Source: Streptoalloteichus tenebrarius (GTDB lineage: Bacteria; Actinomycetota; Actinomycetes; Mycobacteriales; Pseudonocardiaceae). Taken from it: a stretch of 64,000 bases of DNA. Under the pieces are notes generated by a model. The model saw nothing but the letters and a program-made list of their open reading frames with translations, ran no database searches and was not told the DNA's origin. Positions 1 to 8,530 of the stretch are shown one piece after another. Where the stretch lies: NCBI RefSeq assembly GCF_024171885.1, contig NZ_JAMTCP010000019.1, positions 1-64,000 on the forward strand, written 5' to 3'. Position 1 is the stretch's first letter; each line of letters opens with the position of its first letter. Position numbers and translations under genes: made by a program.

Positions 1-128
1 AGGGCAGGTTGCCCACGTGTTACTCACCCGTTCGCCGCTCGTGTACCCCGAAGGGCCTTACCGCTCGACTTGCATGTGTTAAGCACGCCGCCAGCGTTCG
101 TCCTGAGCCAGGATCAAACTCTCCATCA
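1..128 (-). rRNA. rrs: 16S ribosomal RNA, 5' end (partial)
   Basis: The reverse complement holds the universal 16S 5' region: GAGTTTGATCCTGGCTCAG, then the GACGAACGCTGGCGGCGTGC block and a GTGAGTAACACGTGGG stretch. Only about 128 nt of the 5' end lie in the window and the gene continues off the left edge. The exact 5' nucleotide is approximate, set about 10 nt before GAGTTTGATC. The operon is read leftward from promoters at 360-619. Confidence 0.97.
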
Positions 129-260
129 AGGACCGTTTGATCACGCGCACACACCCACCAACGCGACCAACCCACAAGGGCCAGTCAACACCAGTGCCGG
201 CGCGCAGTGTTGTTGCATCTCAAAGGAACCCCATCATCGGGGGTATCCATCACTGGCATA

Positions 261-290
261 CATTCGGCACGCTGTTGAGTTCTCAAAGAA
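261..290 (-). promoter_or_regulatory. rRNA leader antitermination-type conserved element
   Basis: On the minus strand this reads TTCTTTGAGAACTCAACAGC and on into GTGCCGAATG. It is the short conserved box of actinobacterial rRNA leaders, between promoter and 16S, generally linked to antitermination or processing. It sits about 70 bp downstream of the nearest promoter and 130 bp upstream of 16S. Function is inferred from position and sequence. Confidence 0.7.
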
Positions 291-359
291 CACACGCACA
301 CCCTCACCAGACACACAACCGCATGTCCCGATCCGGGGCGTTTTGCTCTCGGTGTTTCA

Positions 360-389
360 AGCCTAACCGGTCCGTTTCCGTCCAGTCAA
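360..389 (-). promoter_or_regulatory. rrn promoter, proximal (TTGACT-N18-TAGGCT)
   Basis: Minus-strand -35 TTGACT (384-389) and -10 TAGGCT (360-365) are separated by 18 bp. This is the 16S-proximal member of three similarly built sigma-70-type promoters. Tandem promoters are usual for actinobacterial rrn operons. Confidence 0.75.
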
Positions 390-435
390 ATCAACCTCGT
401 GGAGGTCTGCTGGGCTCCGTCCCGGTGACCGCACT

Positions 436-464
436 ACACTACCCGGTCCGACTCGCGGTGTCAA
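436..464 (-). promoter_or_regulatory. rrn promoter, middle (TTGACA-N17-TAGTGT)
   Basis: Minus-strand -35 TTGACA (459-464) matches the consensus and -10 is TAGTGT (436-441), with 17-bp spacing. It is the best consensus match of the three rrn promoters. Confidence 0.82.
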
Positions 465-590
465 CCCGCTCGGCCCGGAGTGAGCCGCACTCCTCGGTGA
501 ACACCCGTGGTGTCGCTGAGGAGTGTTACTCTCGCCGTCCGTCCCTGGATCGTCGTCCCGGTCCGTCCGGCCTCCCGTGCGGCGAAGAGA

Positions 591-619
591 AAGTTACGCA
601 CGTCTGACGACGAAGTCAA
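591..619 (-). promoter_or_regulatory. rrn promoter, distal (TTGACT-N17-TAACTT)
   Basis: Minus-strand -35 TTGACT (614-619) and -10 TAACTT (591-596) with a 17-bp spacer. It lies just beyond the terminator hairpin of the glycosyltransferase gene, which would separate the two transcription units. Confidence 0.75.
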
Positions 620-640
620 ATCGCCTGGTCAGAGGCTTGA

Positions 641-671
641 CGGCGGCGCGGGGACCACTCCCGCGCCGCCG
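641..671 (-). terminator. GC-rich terminator hairpin after the glycosyltransferase fusion
   Basis: A 12-bp perfect inverted repeat (CGGCGGCGCGGG at 641-652 with CCCGCGCCGCCG at 660-671) and a 7-nt loop lie 6 bp past the stop codon of the upstream minus-strand gene. There is no U-tract, as is common in actinobacteria. Confidence 0.7.
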
Positions 672-676
672 TCGCG

Positions 677-3600
677 TCACGCCGAGCCGTGGGAACGCGC
701 CTTCGGCCGCAACCACAGGGACGCGGTCGCGCCCGGCCCGGCGGCCTCCGCCGCGTCGAGCACGTCCTGGGGCGTGATGGGCGCGTTGCCACCGAGGGGC
801 ACGAGGTCGTAGCCCCACGTGTGGAACTCGCGCAGTGCCGCCGCCGGGTCGTCGCCGAGCGCGGCGGTCGCGGACGGAGAGAAGGCGCAGACCACGTGCG
901 GGCGGTCCCGGCGGAGCAGCCGGACCAGGCCGCCGAGGGCGCGGTGGCTCGCGCCCGGCGCGTCGACCTTCACCACCGACAGGCGCATTCCCGCCAGGCC
1001 CGCGAGCCCCTCCAACTCCTTGTCCAGCCGCACCGCGGCGACCCTGGGCACGCCGTCGGCGTGCTCGCCCGTGCTCGCGCCGGGCTGCGGCGCGGCCTCT
1101 GGGCCGTCGCCGTCGCGCTGGCCGTTCTGGCTGGTCGCCCCGGTGCCGTTGGGCGCGACGCCGCCATTTCCTGCCACGGCGAACTGGGTCGGCCGAACCG
1201 ACACGCCTCCGGTCAAGGCGGGCTCCACGGCGAGTTCGCCGGGCGCGTCCCACGCGGCGGCCCCGATGACCGCGAAGCGCTGGGCGACCGCCGGCGCCAC
1301 GTTGACCTCGACGTTGCGCCGCAACAGCGCCCTGGTCCTGGCGCAGGGCTCGACCGCCACCACCGCGCCGGACGTTCCGATCCTGCTCAACACCCGCACG
1401 GTGTGGTAGCCGACGTGGGCGCCCACGTCGACGAACACCCCGTCCGGTTCCAGCAACGAGTCGATGAGGGCGCCGACCTCCGGCTCCCACACCCCGTGGC
1501 TGGACAGCCACGGCAACATGAGCCCGTCCTCGGCGGGCAGCCGGAGCAGTCCGGCGTCGCAGAGGACCAGGGACGTGTGGCCTTCGAGGTTCTCGGTCCC
1601 GTTCCCGTTCGCCCCGTCCCTCGACGTGACGGCGTCGTAATGCCGCTCGTGCTCGCGCACGACCACCCTGCGGAGCGCGTCCGTCGTGCGCACCGCCTGC
1701 GTGGCGGCCCGCAGGGTCGACTCGAGGCGGTTGTCCCGCTCCCGCAACGACTCCGCGACACGCCCCTCCAGGACGTCGATCCGGTCGAGCGTGCGGTTGA
1801 GCGCGCCGGCGAGCTGGTCGAGGCGGGCCGCGATCGCGTCGAGCTGCTTGTCGCGCCGGGCGGACTCGTCGGCGATCACCTGCTCCACGGCCCCGAGTCG
1901 CCGACCCTGGCCGGCGAGGTCGGCGCGCGCCCGCAGGACGCCGTCGTCGGTGCCGACGAGCTGGTCGGCGAGCTGTTGCTGCCGTTCGACCAGGCGGGCG
2001 AGGTCGGCGCGCACGCCGTCCAGCTCGGCGAGGCCGGCGCTCTGCCCGATCTCGTCCTGCCGGCGGAGCAGCTCGCCCGCCGTGCGTTCCACCCCGTCGA
2101 CGAGGGCGCCCATCATGTCGCGCAGGTGCGCGTCGTAGTGGTGCAGGACGCGCAGGACCGCCTTCCGCAGGGCCGGGGCCAGCGGGATCCTGCTCTGCGC
2201 GTCGACGTCCGGTTCCCGGTGGAGGGCGTGCTTGGCGACCAGCAGTGGCCGGAGCGGGTCGTCGGCCTGGCTCAGCCGCGCCTGCGCGCGCCGCGCGCGC
2301 CACGTGCGGTAGGCGTGCTCGACGCGTTCCCGCAGGTTGTCGGCGGCCTGGGCGAGGGTCCTGGTGCGGAGCACGTGCTCCCGGCCGAGGGCGCCGACGC
2401 GCGCGGCGGTCTCGCGGTCCTCGGCGAGCCCCCGCAGCAGGCGGGCCGCCGACTGGAGGTCGGGCTCGGCCCCGCCGTCGTGGCAGGGCACGAGGACGGC
2501 CACGCCCCGGTCGAAGAACTCGCTGACCGCGCCGTGGTCGCTGGCCAGCACCGGGACACCCCTGGCGGCCGCGGCGGCCAGCAGCAGCGCGATGCGCTCG
2601 CCAGCGCCACCGCCCTCGCTGCCGCCGGGGTCGTGCGCCCGGTGCAGCGCGGCCACGCAGTCCGCGGCGGCGAGCAGGCGGGTGAGGGTGTCCTCGACCT
2701 CCGCGTCGGACGGTTCGACGAGACGGACGCGGGGGTCGGTGACGGTGGCGAGCCGCAGGCGCTCGGCGGCCTCGGGGTGCTCCCGGGCGGAGGTCATGGC
2801 GAGCACCAGGCGCACGTCGTCCCGGTCGGGGAAGGCGGTGAGGAACGCCGAGACCAGGCCGAGGACGTTGCCGCGGCGCTCCTCGCCGTGGTCGGCGGCG
2901 CCGACGAACACCACGTGCTCCTCGGCGAGGCCGAGGCTCGCCCTGGCCGCGGCCCGTGCGGCGGGGTCGGGTTCCCCGGGGTCGGGCACGGGCGGGGGGA
3001 AGGCGCGCACGGGGACGCCGAGCGCGTCGAGGTCCCTGCGGGCGGCCTCGGAGAGCACCCACAGCTCGTTGACGCCCCGCAGGTCGGTGTCGGCGGAGGC
3101 GTCGGGCCGCACCTCGATGACGTAGCGGTCGGTCGGGGCGGGCGGGGCGCCGGGGCAGCGGACGAGCACCGGGTAGAGCGGCTCCTCGGCGGTGGGCAGG
3201 CCGGAGGAGTGCGCGGCGGAGCGGAGCGCGTCGGCGAGCGGTCCGGTTCCCACGACGGCCACGCCGAGCTGGTCGATCAGCTCGGGCAGGTCGAGGCTGG
3301 GGGTGCGCACGGCGTTGGGGTGGAGCCGGCCGCCTGGGACGCCGTGTTGGGCGCACCAGGCCCGGTAGGCGCCGGCGTCGGTGCCGAACGGGTCGGGGAA
3401 GACGCGTCGGAGCTCGGGGTCGTCCGCCCAGAGCGCGGCGGACCACCGGGAGCCGCCGGCCGCGCGTTGCCGGTCGTCGGCCGGCTCGCAGGCCCAGCGG
3501 ACGAAGCCGTCGGCGTCCTCGGGCTGCCCGTCCCGTCCGTCGGCGCGGAACGCCGCTGGTGGCGGTGGGTCGCCGGCGCGTTCGGCCGCGCGCCACGCCT

Positions 3601-4873
3601 CGTGGTACTGGCGGCGCAGGGCCGCGGGCAGGGGCGAGCCGTCGGGGAGCTGGGCGAAGCGGTAGCCCTCGACGCCGCGGCTCTCGCCGGCCCGCACCAG
3701 GTCGTTGCGGTACCGGGCGCACAGCTCCGCGAGGAGGGGGTGCTCGGAGAGCAGGACGCGGGGCCGGTCGGCGATGTCGGCGGACAGCAGCCAGGGGCGT
3801 TGGGGGTCGAAGCCCGTGAGGTGCACGGTGCGCAGGGGGGCGCCGCTGGCTCGGAGGGCGCCTCCGGCGTCGCGGGTGAGCTCGCGCTGGGTGGCGTTCC
3901 AGACGGACAGGCCGATCCCGGGGTCGCGCAGGACGTGGTGGTCGACCAGGGCGGGAGCGCCGTCGAGGAAGGCGCCGGCGGCGTGCGGGGCCTCGTCGAC
4001 GAGGTCGGTCCACGAGCGCAGGAAGGGTTCGGCGCCGGGGGCGACGCCGAGGAAGCCGGGGTCGAACACGCCGGCGGCGACCAGTTCCTCGGGAGAGGGG
4101 CGCAGGCCGTCCCTGGCGAGGGGTTCGAGCAGGCGCGGGGAGAGCAGCAGGGGCCACTGGGCCAGGGCGGGCAGGACGAGGTCGTCGATCCGGTTGAGCA
4201 CCAGGACGCGGGGGTCGAGGTGCAGGACCGGGCCGCCGGAGGCGATGAGGTGCGTCAGCAGCCGGGGTTGGAGGACCGCGCGGAGCTCGTCGGCGGTGCA
4301 CGCGGTGCCCAGCCGGGCCAGTGTCTCGGCGGGGACGCCGATGTCGGCGGGGCGCAGCAGCTCGACGGCTCCGCCGCGCGGCGCGCTGGCGCCGGGCACG
4401 TCGACGAGCAGGGCGACGAACCGGGCTCCGGGGTGGTGGGTCAGGAAGGTCTCGCCGAGGACGCGGACCGCGGCCAGCTCGCCGGTGGTGGCGGTGGTGC
4501 AGGCGGTCAGCGGGGGGACGGCGCGCGTCTGGGCGGGTCGGACGGCTCCGGCCTTGGCCGTCGCGGTGACGGGCAGGCGGGTGGTGGCCTCGACGTCGGC
4601 CCCGGGCGCGTCCTGGGGCGGCGCGGGGGGCGCCGGTTGCCGCACCGTCGGGGCGTCGGCATTGGCGTCGGCGTCGGGTGTCGCCGGTTCCCGCGGCTCC
4701 GCCGGGGTGGGTCGCGCCTGGTCCGCCGGGGTGGCGGCGGGGGGTTCGACCGCGTCGGCCCGGTCGTCGGGGGTTCCCTCGGCGCGCTCGGCCGGGTCCT
4801 TCGCTTCGTGCTTGCCGTCCTGCACAGGGACAGAACCTATGCCCTCCGCTGGCCGGTCGTGGCGTGGCGACAC
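677..4873 (-). CDS. Multidomain glycosyltransferase - FkbM methyltransferase fusion
   Basis: A 1398-residue protein. Residues 1-120 are a Pro/Ala-rich, probably disordered leader. About 120-380 resemble a nucleotide-sugar transferase domain (HLDPRVLVLNRIDDLV, then DHHVLRDPG). About 520-880 form a GT4-like glycosyltransferase (HVVFVGAADHGEERRGN; ARGVPVLASDHGAVSEFFDRG). About 930-1050 are coiled-coil heptads. About 1130-1398 are an FkbM-type SAM methyltransferase (VFVDVGAHVGYHTVRVLSR, AVEPCARTRALLRRNVEVN). Such fusions usually decorate cell-surface glycans or secreted glycolipids; the substrate here cannot be read. The start is uncertain: GTG at 4873 gives the longest form, but no good ribosome site is visible and GTG at 4825 is an alternative. 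It stands alone between the rrn promoters and glnA2. Confidence 0.8.
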   Translation of the reverse strand: MSPRHDRPAEGIGSVPVQDGKHEAKDPAERAEGTPDDRADAVEPPAATPADQARPTPAEPREPATPDADANADAPTVRQPAPPAPPQDAPGADVEATTRLPVTATAKAGAVRPAQTRAVPPLTACTTATTGELAAVRVLGETFLTHHPGARFVALLVDVPGASAPRGGAVELLRPADIGVPAETLARLGTACTADELRAVLQPRLLTHLIASGGPVLHLDPRVLVLNRIDDLVLPALAQWPLLLSPRLLEPLARDGLRPSPEELVAAGVFDPGFLGVAPGAEPFLRSWTDLVDEAPHAAGAFLDGAPALVDHHVLRDPGIGLSVWNATQRELTRDAGGALRASGAPLRTVHLTGFDPQRPWLLSADIADRPRVLLSEHPLLAELCARYRNDLVRAGESRGVEGYRFAQLPDGSPLPAALRRQYHEAWRAAERAGDPPPPAAFRADGRDGQPEDADGFVRWACEPADDRQRAAGGSRWSAALWADDPELRRVFPDPFGTDAGAYRAWCAQHGVPGGRLHPNAVRTPSLDLPELIDQLGVAVVGTGPLADALRSAAHSSGLPTAEEPLYPVLVRCPGAPPAPTDRYVIEVRPDASADTDLRGVNELWVLSEAARRDLDALGVPVRAFPPPVPDPGEPDPAARAAARASLGLAEEHVVFVGAADHGEERRGNVLGLVSAFLTAFPDRDDVRLVLAMTSAREHPEAAERLRLATVTDPRVRLVEPSDAEVEDTLTRLLAAADCVAALHRAHDPGGSEGGGAGERIALLLAAAAARGVPVLASDHGAVSEFFDRGVAVLVPCHDGGAEPDLQSAARLLRGLAEDRETAARVGALGREHVLRTRTLAQAADNLRERVEHAYRTWRARRAQARLSQADDPLRPLLVAKHALHREPDVDAQSRIPLAPALRKAVLRVLHHYDAHLRDMMGALVDGVERTAGELLRRQDEIGQSAGLAELDGVRADLARLVERQQQLADQLVGTDDGVLRARADLAGQGRRLGAVEQVIADESARRDKQLDAIAARLDQLAGALNRTLDRIDVLEGRVAESLRERDNRLESTLRAATQAVRTTDALRRVVVREHERHYDAVTSRDGANGNGTENLEGHTSLVLCDAGLLRLPAEDGLMLPWLSSHGVWEPEVGALIDSLLEPDGVFVDVGAHVGYHTVRVLSRIGTSGAVVAVEPCARTRALLRRNVEVNVAPAVAQRFAVIGAAAWDAPGELAVEPALTGGVSVRPTQFAVAGNGGVAPNGTGATSQNGQRDGDGPEAAPQPGASTGEHADGVPRVAAVRLDKELEGLAGLAGMRLSVVKVDAPGASHRALGGLVRLLRRDRPHVVCAFSPSATAALGDDPAAALREFHTWGYDLVPLGGNAPITPQDVLDAAEAAGPGATASLWLRPKARSHGSA

Positions 4874-5040
4874 GCGTGGTCGCCGTGGGGAGGACCTCGT
4901 CTCGTCCGCTGGTGTCCGACAGTCACGATCAGCGTTACGCAGCGTCCCGGGTTGGTGTTCCGGTCTCTCCTGGGGGTCCTCCCATGGAGGAGCGAAGCGG
5001 GCGCGTCCCTGGTTGGCCGGCTCTCGGCCGTGCCGGTCCT

Positions 5041-5072
5041 CTCCCGCGACACGACGGCTCGTGTCGCGGGAG
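5041..5072 (-). terminator. Terminator of glnA2
   Basis: A perfect 14-bp inverted repeat (CTCCCGCGACACGA / TCGTGTCGCGGGAG) with loop CGGC starts 12 bp past the glnA2 stop codon. Confidence 0.75.
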
Positions 5073-5084
5073 GACGGGCGGCGT

Positions 5085-6428
5085 TCAGAGCATCGGCAGG
5101 TAGGTGCGCAGCTCGTACGGGGTGACCTGGCGGCGGTAGGCGTCCCACTCCGCCCGCTTGTTCCGCAGGAAGAAGTCGAAGACGTGCTCGCCGAGGGTTT
5201 CGGCGACCAGCTCCGAGTTCTCCATCACGGCCAACGCCTCGGCGAGGTTCTGCGGCAGGCTGCTGTAGCCGGCGGCCCGCCGCTCGGACTCGGTCAGCGA
5301 CCACACGTCGTCCTCGGCCGCCGGCGGCAGCTCGTAGCCCTCCTGCACGCCCTTCAGCCCGGCGGCGATGACCACGGAGTACGCCAGGTACGGGTTGCAG
5401 GCGGTGTCGAGGCTGCGGATCTCCACCCGGCGGGAGGACGCCTTGCCAGGTGAGTACATGGGCACCCGGACGAGGGCGGAGCGGTTGGCGTGCCCCCAGC
5501 ACACGGCGGTCGGCGCCTCGCCGCCGACGATCAGCCGCTTGTAGGAGTTGACCCACTGGTTGGTCACGGCGGTGATCTCACGGGCGTGGTGCAGGAGACC
5601 GGCGACGAACGCCTTGCCCGTGCTGGACAGCTCGAACGGGTCCTCGCTGTCGTAGAAGGCGTTGCGGTCCCCCTCGAACAGGCTGACGTGGGTATGCATG
5701 CCGGAGCCCGGCTGGTCGGAGAACGGCTTGGGCATGAACGAGGCGCGCACGCCCTGCTTGATGGCCACCTCCTTGACCACGTACCGGAACGTCATGACGT
5801 TGTCGGCCATGGTCAGCGCGTCGGCGTAGCGCAGGTCGATCTCCTGCTGGCCCGGCGCGCCCTCGTGGTGGCTGAACTCCACCGAGATGCCCATCGCCTC
5901 CAACGCCTCGATGGCGTGGCGGCGGAAGTGGGGCGCGGCGTTGTGGCTGGCCTGGTCGAAGTAGCCGCCCTCGTCGGCCGGCTCCGGCGGTGTGCCGTCC
6001 TTGGGCAGGTCGCGCAGGAGGAAGAACTCGATCTCGGGGTGGACGTAGCAGGTGAAGCCGGCCTCGCTGGCCCTGGCGAGGGTGCGGCGCAGCACGTGTC
6101 GGGGGTCGGCCCAGCAGGGCGAGCCGTCGGGCATGGCGATGTCGCAGAACATGCGGGCCGAGTAGTGCTCGCCGTCCGGGGTCTCCCACGGCAGCACCTG
6201 GAAGGTGCCCGGGTCCGGCTTGGCGACCATGTCGGACTCGTAGACCCTGGCGAAGCCCTGGATCGCGGAGCCGTCGAAGCCGATGCCCTCGGCGAAGGCG
6301 CCCTCCAGCTCGGCAGGGGCGACCGCGACCGACTTGAGGAATCCGAGCACGTCGGTGAACCACAACCGAACGAACCGGATGTCGCGCTCCTCGAGGGTGC
6401 GCAGCACGAACTCCTGCTGGCGATCCAT
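5085..6428 (-). CDS. glnA2: Glutamine synthetase-family protein GlnA2
   Basis: 447 residues from ATG at 6428; the frame is open further upstream, but the MDRQQEFVLRTLEERDIRFV start matches mycobacterial GlnA2. Class I glutamine synthetase motifs are present: an N-terminal beta-grasp region with GFDGSAIQGFARV, glutamate-binding YVHPEIEFFLL, ATP-site KPFSDQPGSGMHTHVSL, and NPYLAYSVVIAAGLKG near the C-terminus. The family ligates ammonia, or in some Streptomyces GlnA2/GlnA3 proteins polyamines, to glutamate with ATP. Which applies here cannot be decided from sequence, so the symbol reflects orthology only. It is monocistronic and ends in a strong hairpin. The adjacent S33 pair matches the M. tuberculosis Rv2222c-Rv2224c order. 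Confidence 0.93.
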   Translation of the reverse strand: MDRQQEFVLRTLEERDIRFVRLWFTDVLGFLKSVAVAPAELEGAFAEGIGFDGSAIQGFARVYESDMVAKPDPGTFQVLPWETPDGEHYSARMFCDIAMPDGSPCWADPRHVLRRTLARASEAGFTCYVHPEIEFFLLRDLPKDGTPPEPADEGGYFDQASHNAAPHFRRHAIEALEAMGISVEFSHHEGAPGQQEIDLRYADALTMADNVMTFRYVVKEVAIKQGVRASFMPKPFSDQPGSGMHTHVSLFEGDRNAFYDSEDPFELSSTGKAFVAGLLHHAREITAVTNQWVNSYKRLIVGGEAPTAVCWGHANRSALVRVPMYSPGKASSRRVEIRSLDTACNPYLAYSVVIAAGLKGVQEGYELPPAAEDDVWSLTESERRAAGYSSLPQNLAEALAVMENSELVAETLGEHVFDFFLRNKRAEWDAYRRQVTPYELRTYLPML

Positions 6429-6915
6429 GCCCGCAGCGTAGGCGGTCGACGCGCCGGGGCGCCGCTTCCGTGTCGGTTGGCGCCGTCGTGTGTGTTCCGG
6501 GTGGTTCGGGTGGTTCCCGGGCCGGTTCTCCTGCGCTCGCGGCGGTGGTCCGGCGGCCCCGCGCACCTGGCGCTCATGCTTGCCGGCCTCGGTCGGCGGT
6601 CGGTGTCCGGACGGGGCGATTCGGGTGGTCGGGTGAGTGTTGTTCGGTGTGGTTTGTCAACTGAATTCGCCGAGTTATCCACAGGGGACGGTGGTGGACC
6701 CTCCGTGACCTGACTGCGGGGTGAACGACGAGTCCCTCGGACGGGTATCTATCCACAGGGGACGGTTTGGTGGGGGCGGCGCGGGGTGGGCGCGGATAGG
6801 CTGGTGCAGGGCTCGCCCCCCAGGGCGGGTGGGGGCTGCCCAGAGGTGTTGGGTCCGGCGCGGGTGACCGGAGTGGGCGGCAGCGGGTGCCCGGTGGGGG
6901 CTCAGCGGGTGGGGT
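6429..6915. other. Intergenic region upstream of glnA2
   Basis: A 487-bp gap with no credible gene. It contains copy A of a duplicated element (6675-6838). Two near-DnaA-box sequences lie at 6675-6683 (TTATCCACA) and 6749-6757 (CTATCCACA), both followed by GGGGACGG. The glnA2 promoter should lie in the left part, but no convincing -35/-10 pair was identified. Confidence 0.5.
6795..6838 (+). repeat. Duplicated intergenic element, copy A (44 bp)
   Basis: It begins GATAGGCTGGTGCAGGG and ends GCGGGTGGGGGCTG, and is 43/44 identical to the reverse complement of 24359-24402. It contains six consecutive C (6816-6821) able to pair with the later G-run, giving a GCCCCC...GGGGGC hairpin. It reads away from glnA2, with no plus-strand gene behind it. 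Whether it is an RNA, a protein site or a mobile remnant is unknown. Confidence 0.7.
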
Positions 6916-8496
6916 TCAGCAGCGGGCGCCCTCGGCGGGCGGGGTGAGGTCCACCAGGTAGCGGGTGGTCGCCGTGTCCACGCAGCGGTTGTTCTGGAGG
7001 AACGCCGTGTGCTGGTTGCCGGTGAAGGTGAGCAGGCGGGCGTTGAGCGCCTTCGCCAGGTCCACGCCCGCCTGGTACGGCGTGGCCGGGTCGCCCGTCG
7101 TCGAGATCACCAGGGTCTGGGGCAGGCCGTCGACCTTCGGCTGGTGCGGCTGGCTCGTCGGCGGGACCGGCCAGAACGCGCACGCGTCGAGCACGCCCAC
7201 CGGCTCGGCGCCGTCGTCGAGGACGCCGTGCTCGCCCACGGCCTCGCGGACCTTGCGCGCGGTCTCCAACAGCACGGCGCGGTCGGTGACCGGAGGATCG
7301 TCGACGCAGCGGATCGCGCGGAAGGCGTCGGTCTGCGTCGAGTACCGGCCGTCGGAGCCCCGGCCGAGGTAGGCGTCGGCGAGCATCAGCAACGCGCGGC
7401 CCTTGCCGTGGGCCAGCTCGGTCAGGCCGGTGTTGAGCACCGGCCACAGCTCCTTGCTGTACATGGCCTGGGCGACCGCGGTGCCGACGTCGGTGTAGGA
7501 GAGCTTGCGGTCCTCGACCGCCAGCGGCTCCTTCTTCATCGGCGCGACCATCTCGTCGAGCTTCTTCTCGGCGGCCTCGGCGTCGCCGCCCAGAGCGCAG
7601 TCCGGGCGGCGGGCGCACCAGGACGCGAACGCCGCGAACGCGTCGGCGAAGCCCTTCGCCTGGCCGATCGACTGGGCGATCCGGTCCTCGGTCGGGGCCA
7701 CCGCCCCGTCGAGCACCATCGCCCGCACGTTCGTCGGGAACGCCTCCGCGTAGGCCGTGCCGATCCGCGTCCCGTAGGAGAAGCCAACGTAGGTGAGCTT
7801 CGCGTCGCCCAGCACCGACCGCAGGACGTCCATGTCCCGCACGACGTCCCTGGTGCCGACGTGGGCGAGCAGGTCCTTGCCGACCCGCTCCGCGCACTTC
7901 TGCGCGTACTCCTTCTCCTCGTTCTCGGTCTGCTCCACGCCCTGCGGCGAGGTGTCCAGGTCGAGGTCGAGCCGCTCGGCGTCCCGCTCCTGGTCGGTCA
8001 GGCACCGCACCTGCGGCTCGCTCGCCCCGACGCCCCTCGGGTCGAAGCCCACCAGGTCGAACCGCTGGCCCAGCTCGCCGTCGTCGACGCGGCTGGCCAG
8101 CGAGGCGGCGGCCTCGACACCGGAGCCGCCGGGGCCTCCCGGGTTGATCAGCAGGGAGCCGACGCGCCGGTCGGGGTTGGAGGCGGGGCGACGCAGCAGG
8201 GCGAGCGAGACCGTCTCGCCGTCCGGCTTGGCGTAGTCCAGGGGCACCGTCACCCGCGCGCACTCGATCCCCCGCTTGCGGTACAGCGAGCGCTGCTCCG
8301 GTGTGGAGGCGAAGCCCTGGCACGAGGTCCACCCCACCGGCTGCCCGTAGAAGCGCTCCAGCCCCGCCGGCACCGGGTTCACGGGCCCGCGCTGCTCCAG
8401 CTTCGGCGGGGTGGGGGTGCCGTCGACCGCGCTGGAGCACGCGGTCAGGAGGGCGGCGGCACCGAGGGCGACGACGAGGCGGGAGAGACGGGACAC
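6916..8496 (-). CDS. Secreted S33-family (TAP-like) alpha/beta-hydrolase peptidase, lipoprotein
   Basis: 526 residues. The N-terminus is a lipoprotein signal (hydrophobic stretch then LLTAC, Cys20). The hydrolase core carries the nucleophile elbow GFSYGTRIGTAYAEAFP near residue 237, the oxyanion region LLINPGGPGGSG, and a C-terminal TAP-like segment with STTGDPATPYQAG and the histidine in FTGNQHTAFLQ. Relatives are tripeptidyl aminopeptidases (Streptomyces SlpD/SlpE, mycobacterial Rv2223c/Rv2224c Hip1). GTG at 8496 is chosen because the signal peptide begins there; no ribosome site is visible. It follows its paralogue by 34 bp and is probably co-transcribed with it. Confidence 0.9.
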   Translation of the reverse strand: MSRLSRLVVALGAAALLTACSSAVDGTPTPPKLEQRGPVNPVPAGLERFYGQPVGWTSCQGFASTPEQRSLYRKRGIECARVTVPLDYAKPDGETVSLALLRRPASNPDRRVGSLLINPGGPGGSGVEAAASLASRVDDGELGQRFDLVGFDPRGVGASEPQVRCLTDQERDAERLDLDLDTSPQGVEQTENEEKEYAQKCAERVGKDLLAHVGTRDVVRDMDVLRSVLGDAKLTYVGFSYGTRIGTAYAEAFPTNVRAMVLDGAVAPTEDRIAQSIGQAKGFADAFAAFASWCARRPDCALGGDAEAAEKKLDEMVAPMKKEPLAVEDRKLSYTDVGTAVAQAMYSKELWPVLNTGLTELAHGKGRALLMLADAYLGRGSDGRYSTQTDAFRAIRCVDDPPVTDRAVLLETARKVREAVGEHGVLDDGAEPVGVLDACAFWPVPPTSQPHQPKVDGLPQTLVISTTGDPATPYQAGVDLAKALNARLLTFTGNQHTAFLQNNRCVDTATTRYLVDLTPPAEGARC

Positions 8497-8530
8497 CCGG
8501 CCATTGTCACCCGGTCGGGTGAGGCGGGCA

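Noticed and set aside
594..4301. Very long open frame antiparallel-phase to the glycosyltransferase gene
   Set aside because: Composition is almost only Arg/Pro/Ala/Gly, the typical shadow frame of high-GC DNA; the 677-4873 frame has recognisable domains.
689..5125. Plus-strand open frame of about 1480 codons over the same gene
   Set aside because: No family motifs and Val/Gly/Glu/Arg-rich shadow composition; runs through the terminator and start region of the real gene.
6675..6757. Chromosomal replication origin
   Set aside because: Only two DnaA-box-like sites, and no dnaA, dnaN, gyrB or parAB genes nearby.
6795..6838. Firm identification of the element as 6C RNA
   Set aside because: The C6 run seems to pair with G instead of lying in a loop, and only one such hairpin is visible; left as one option to test.
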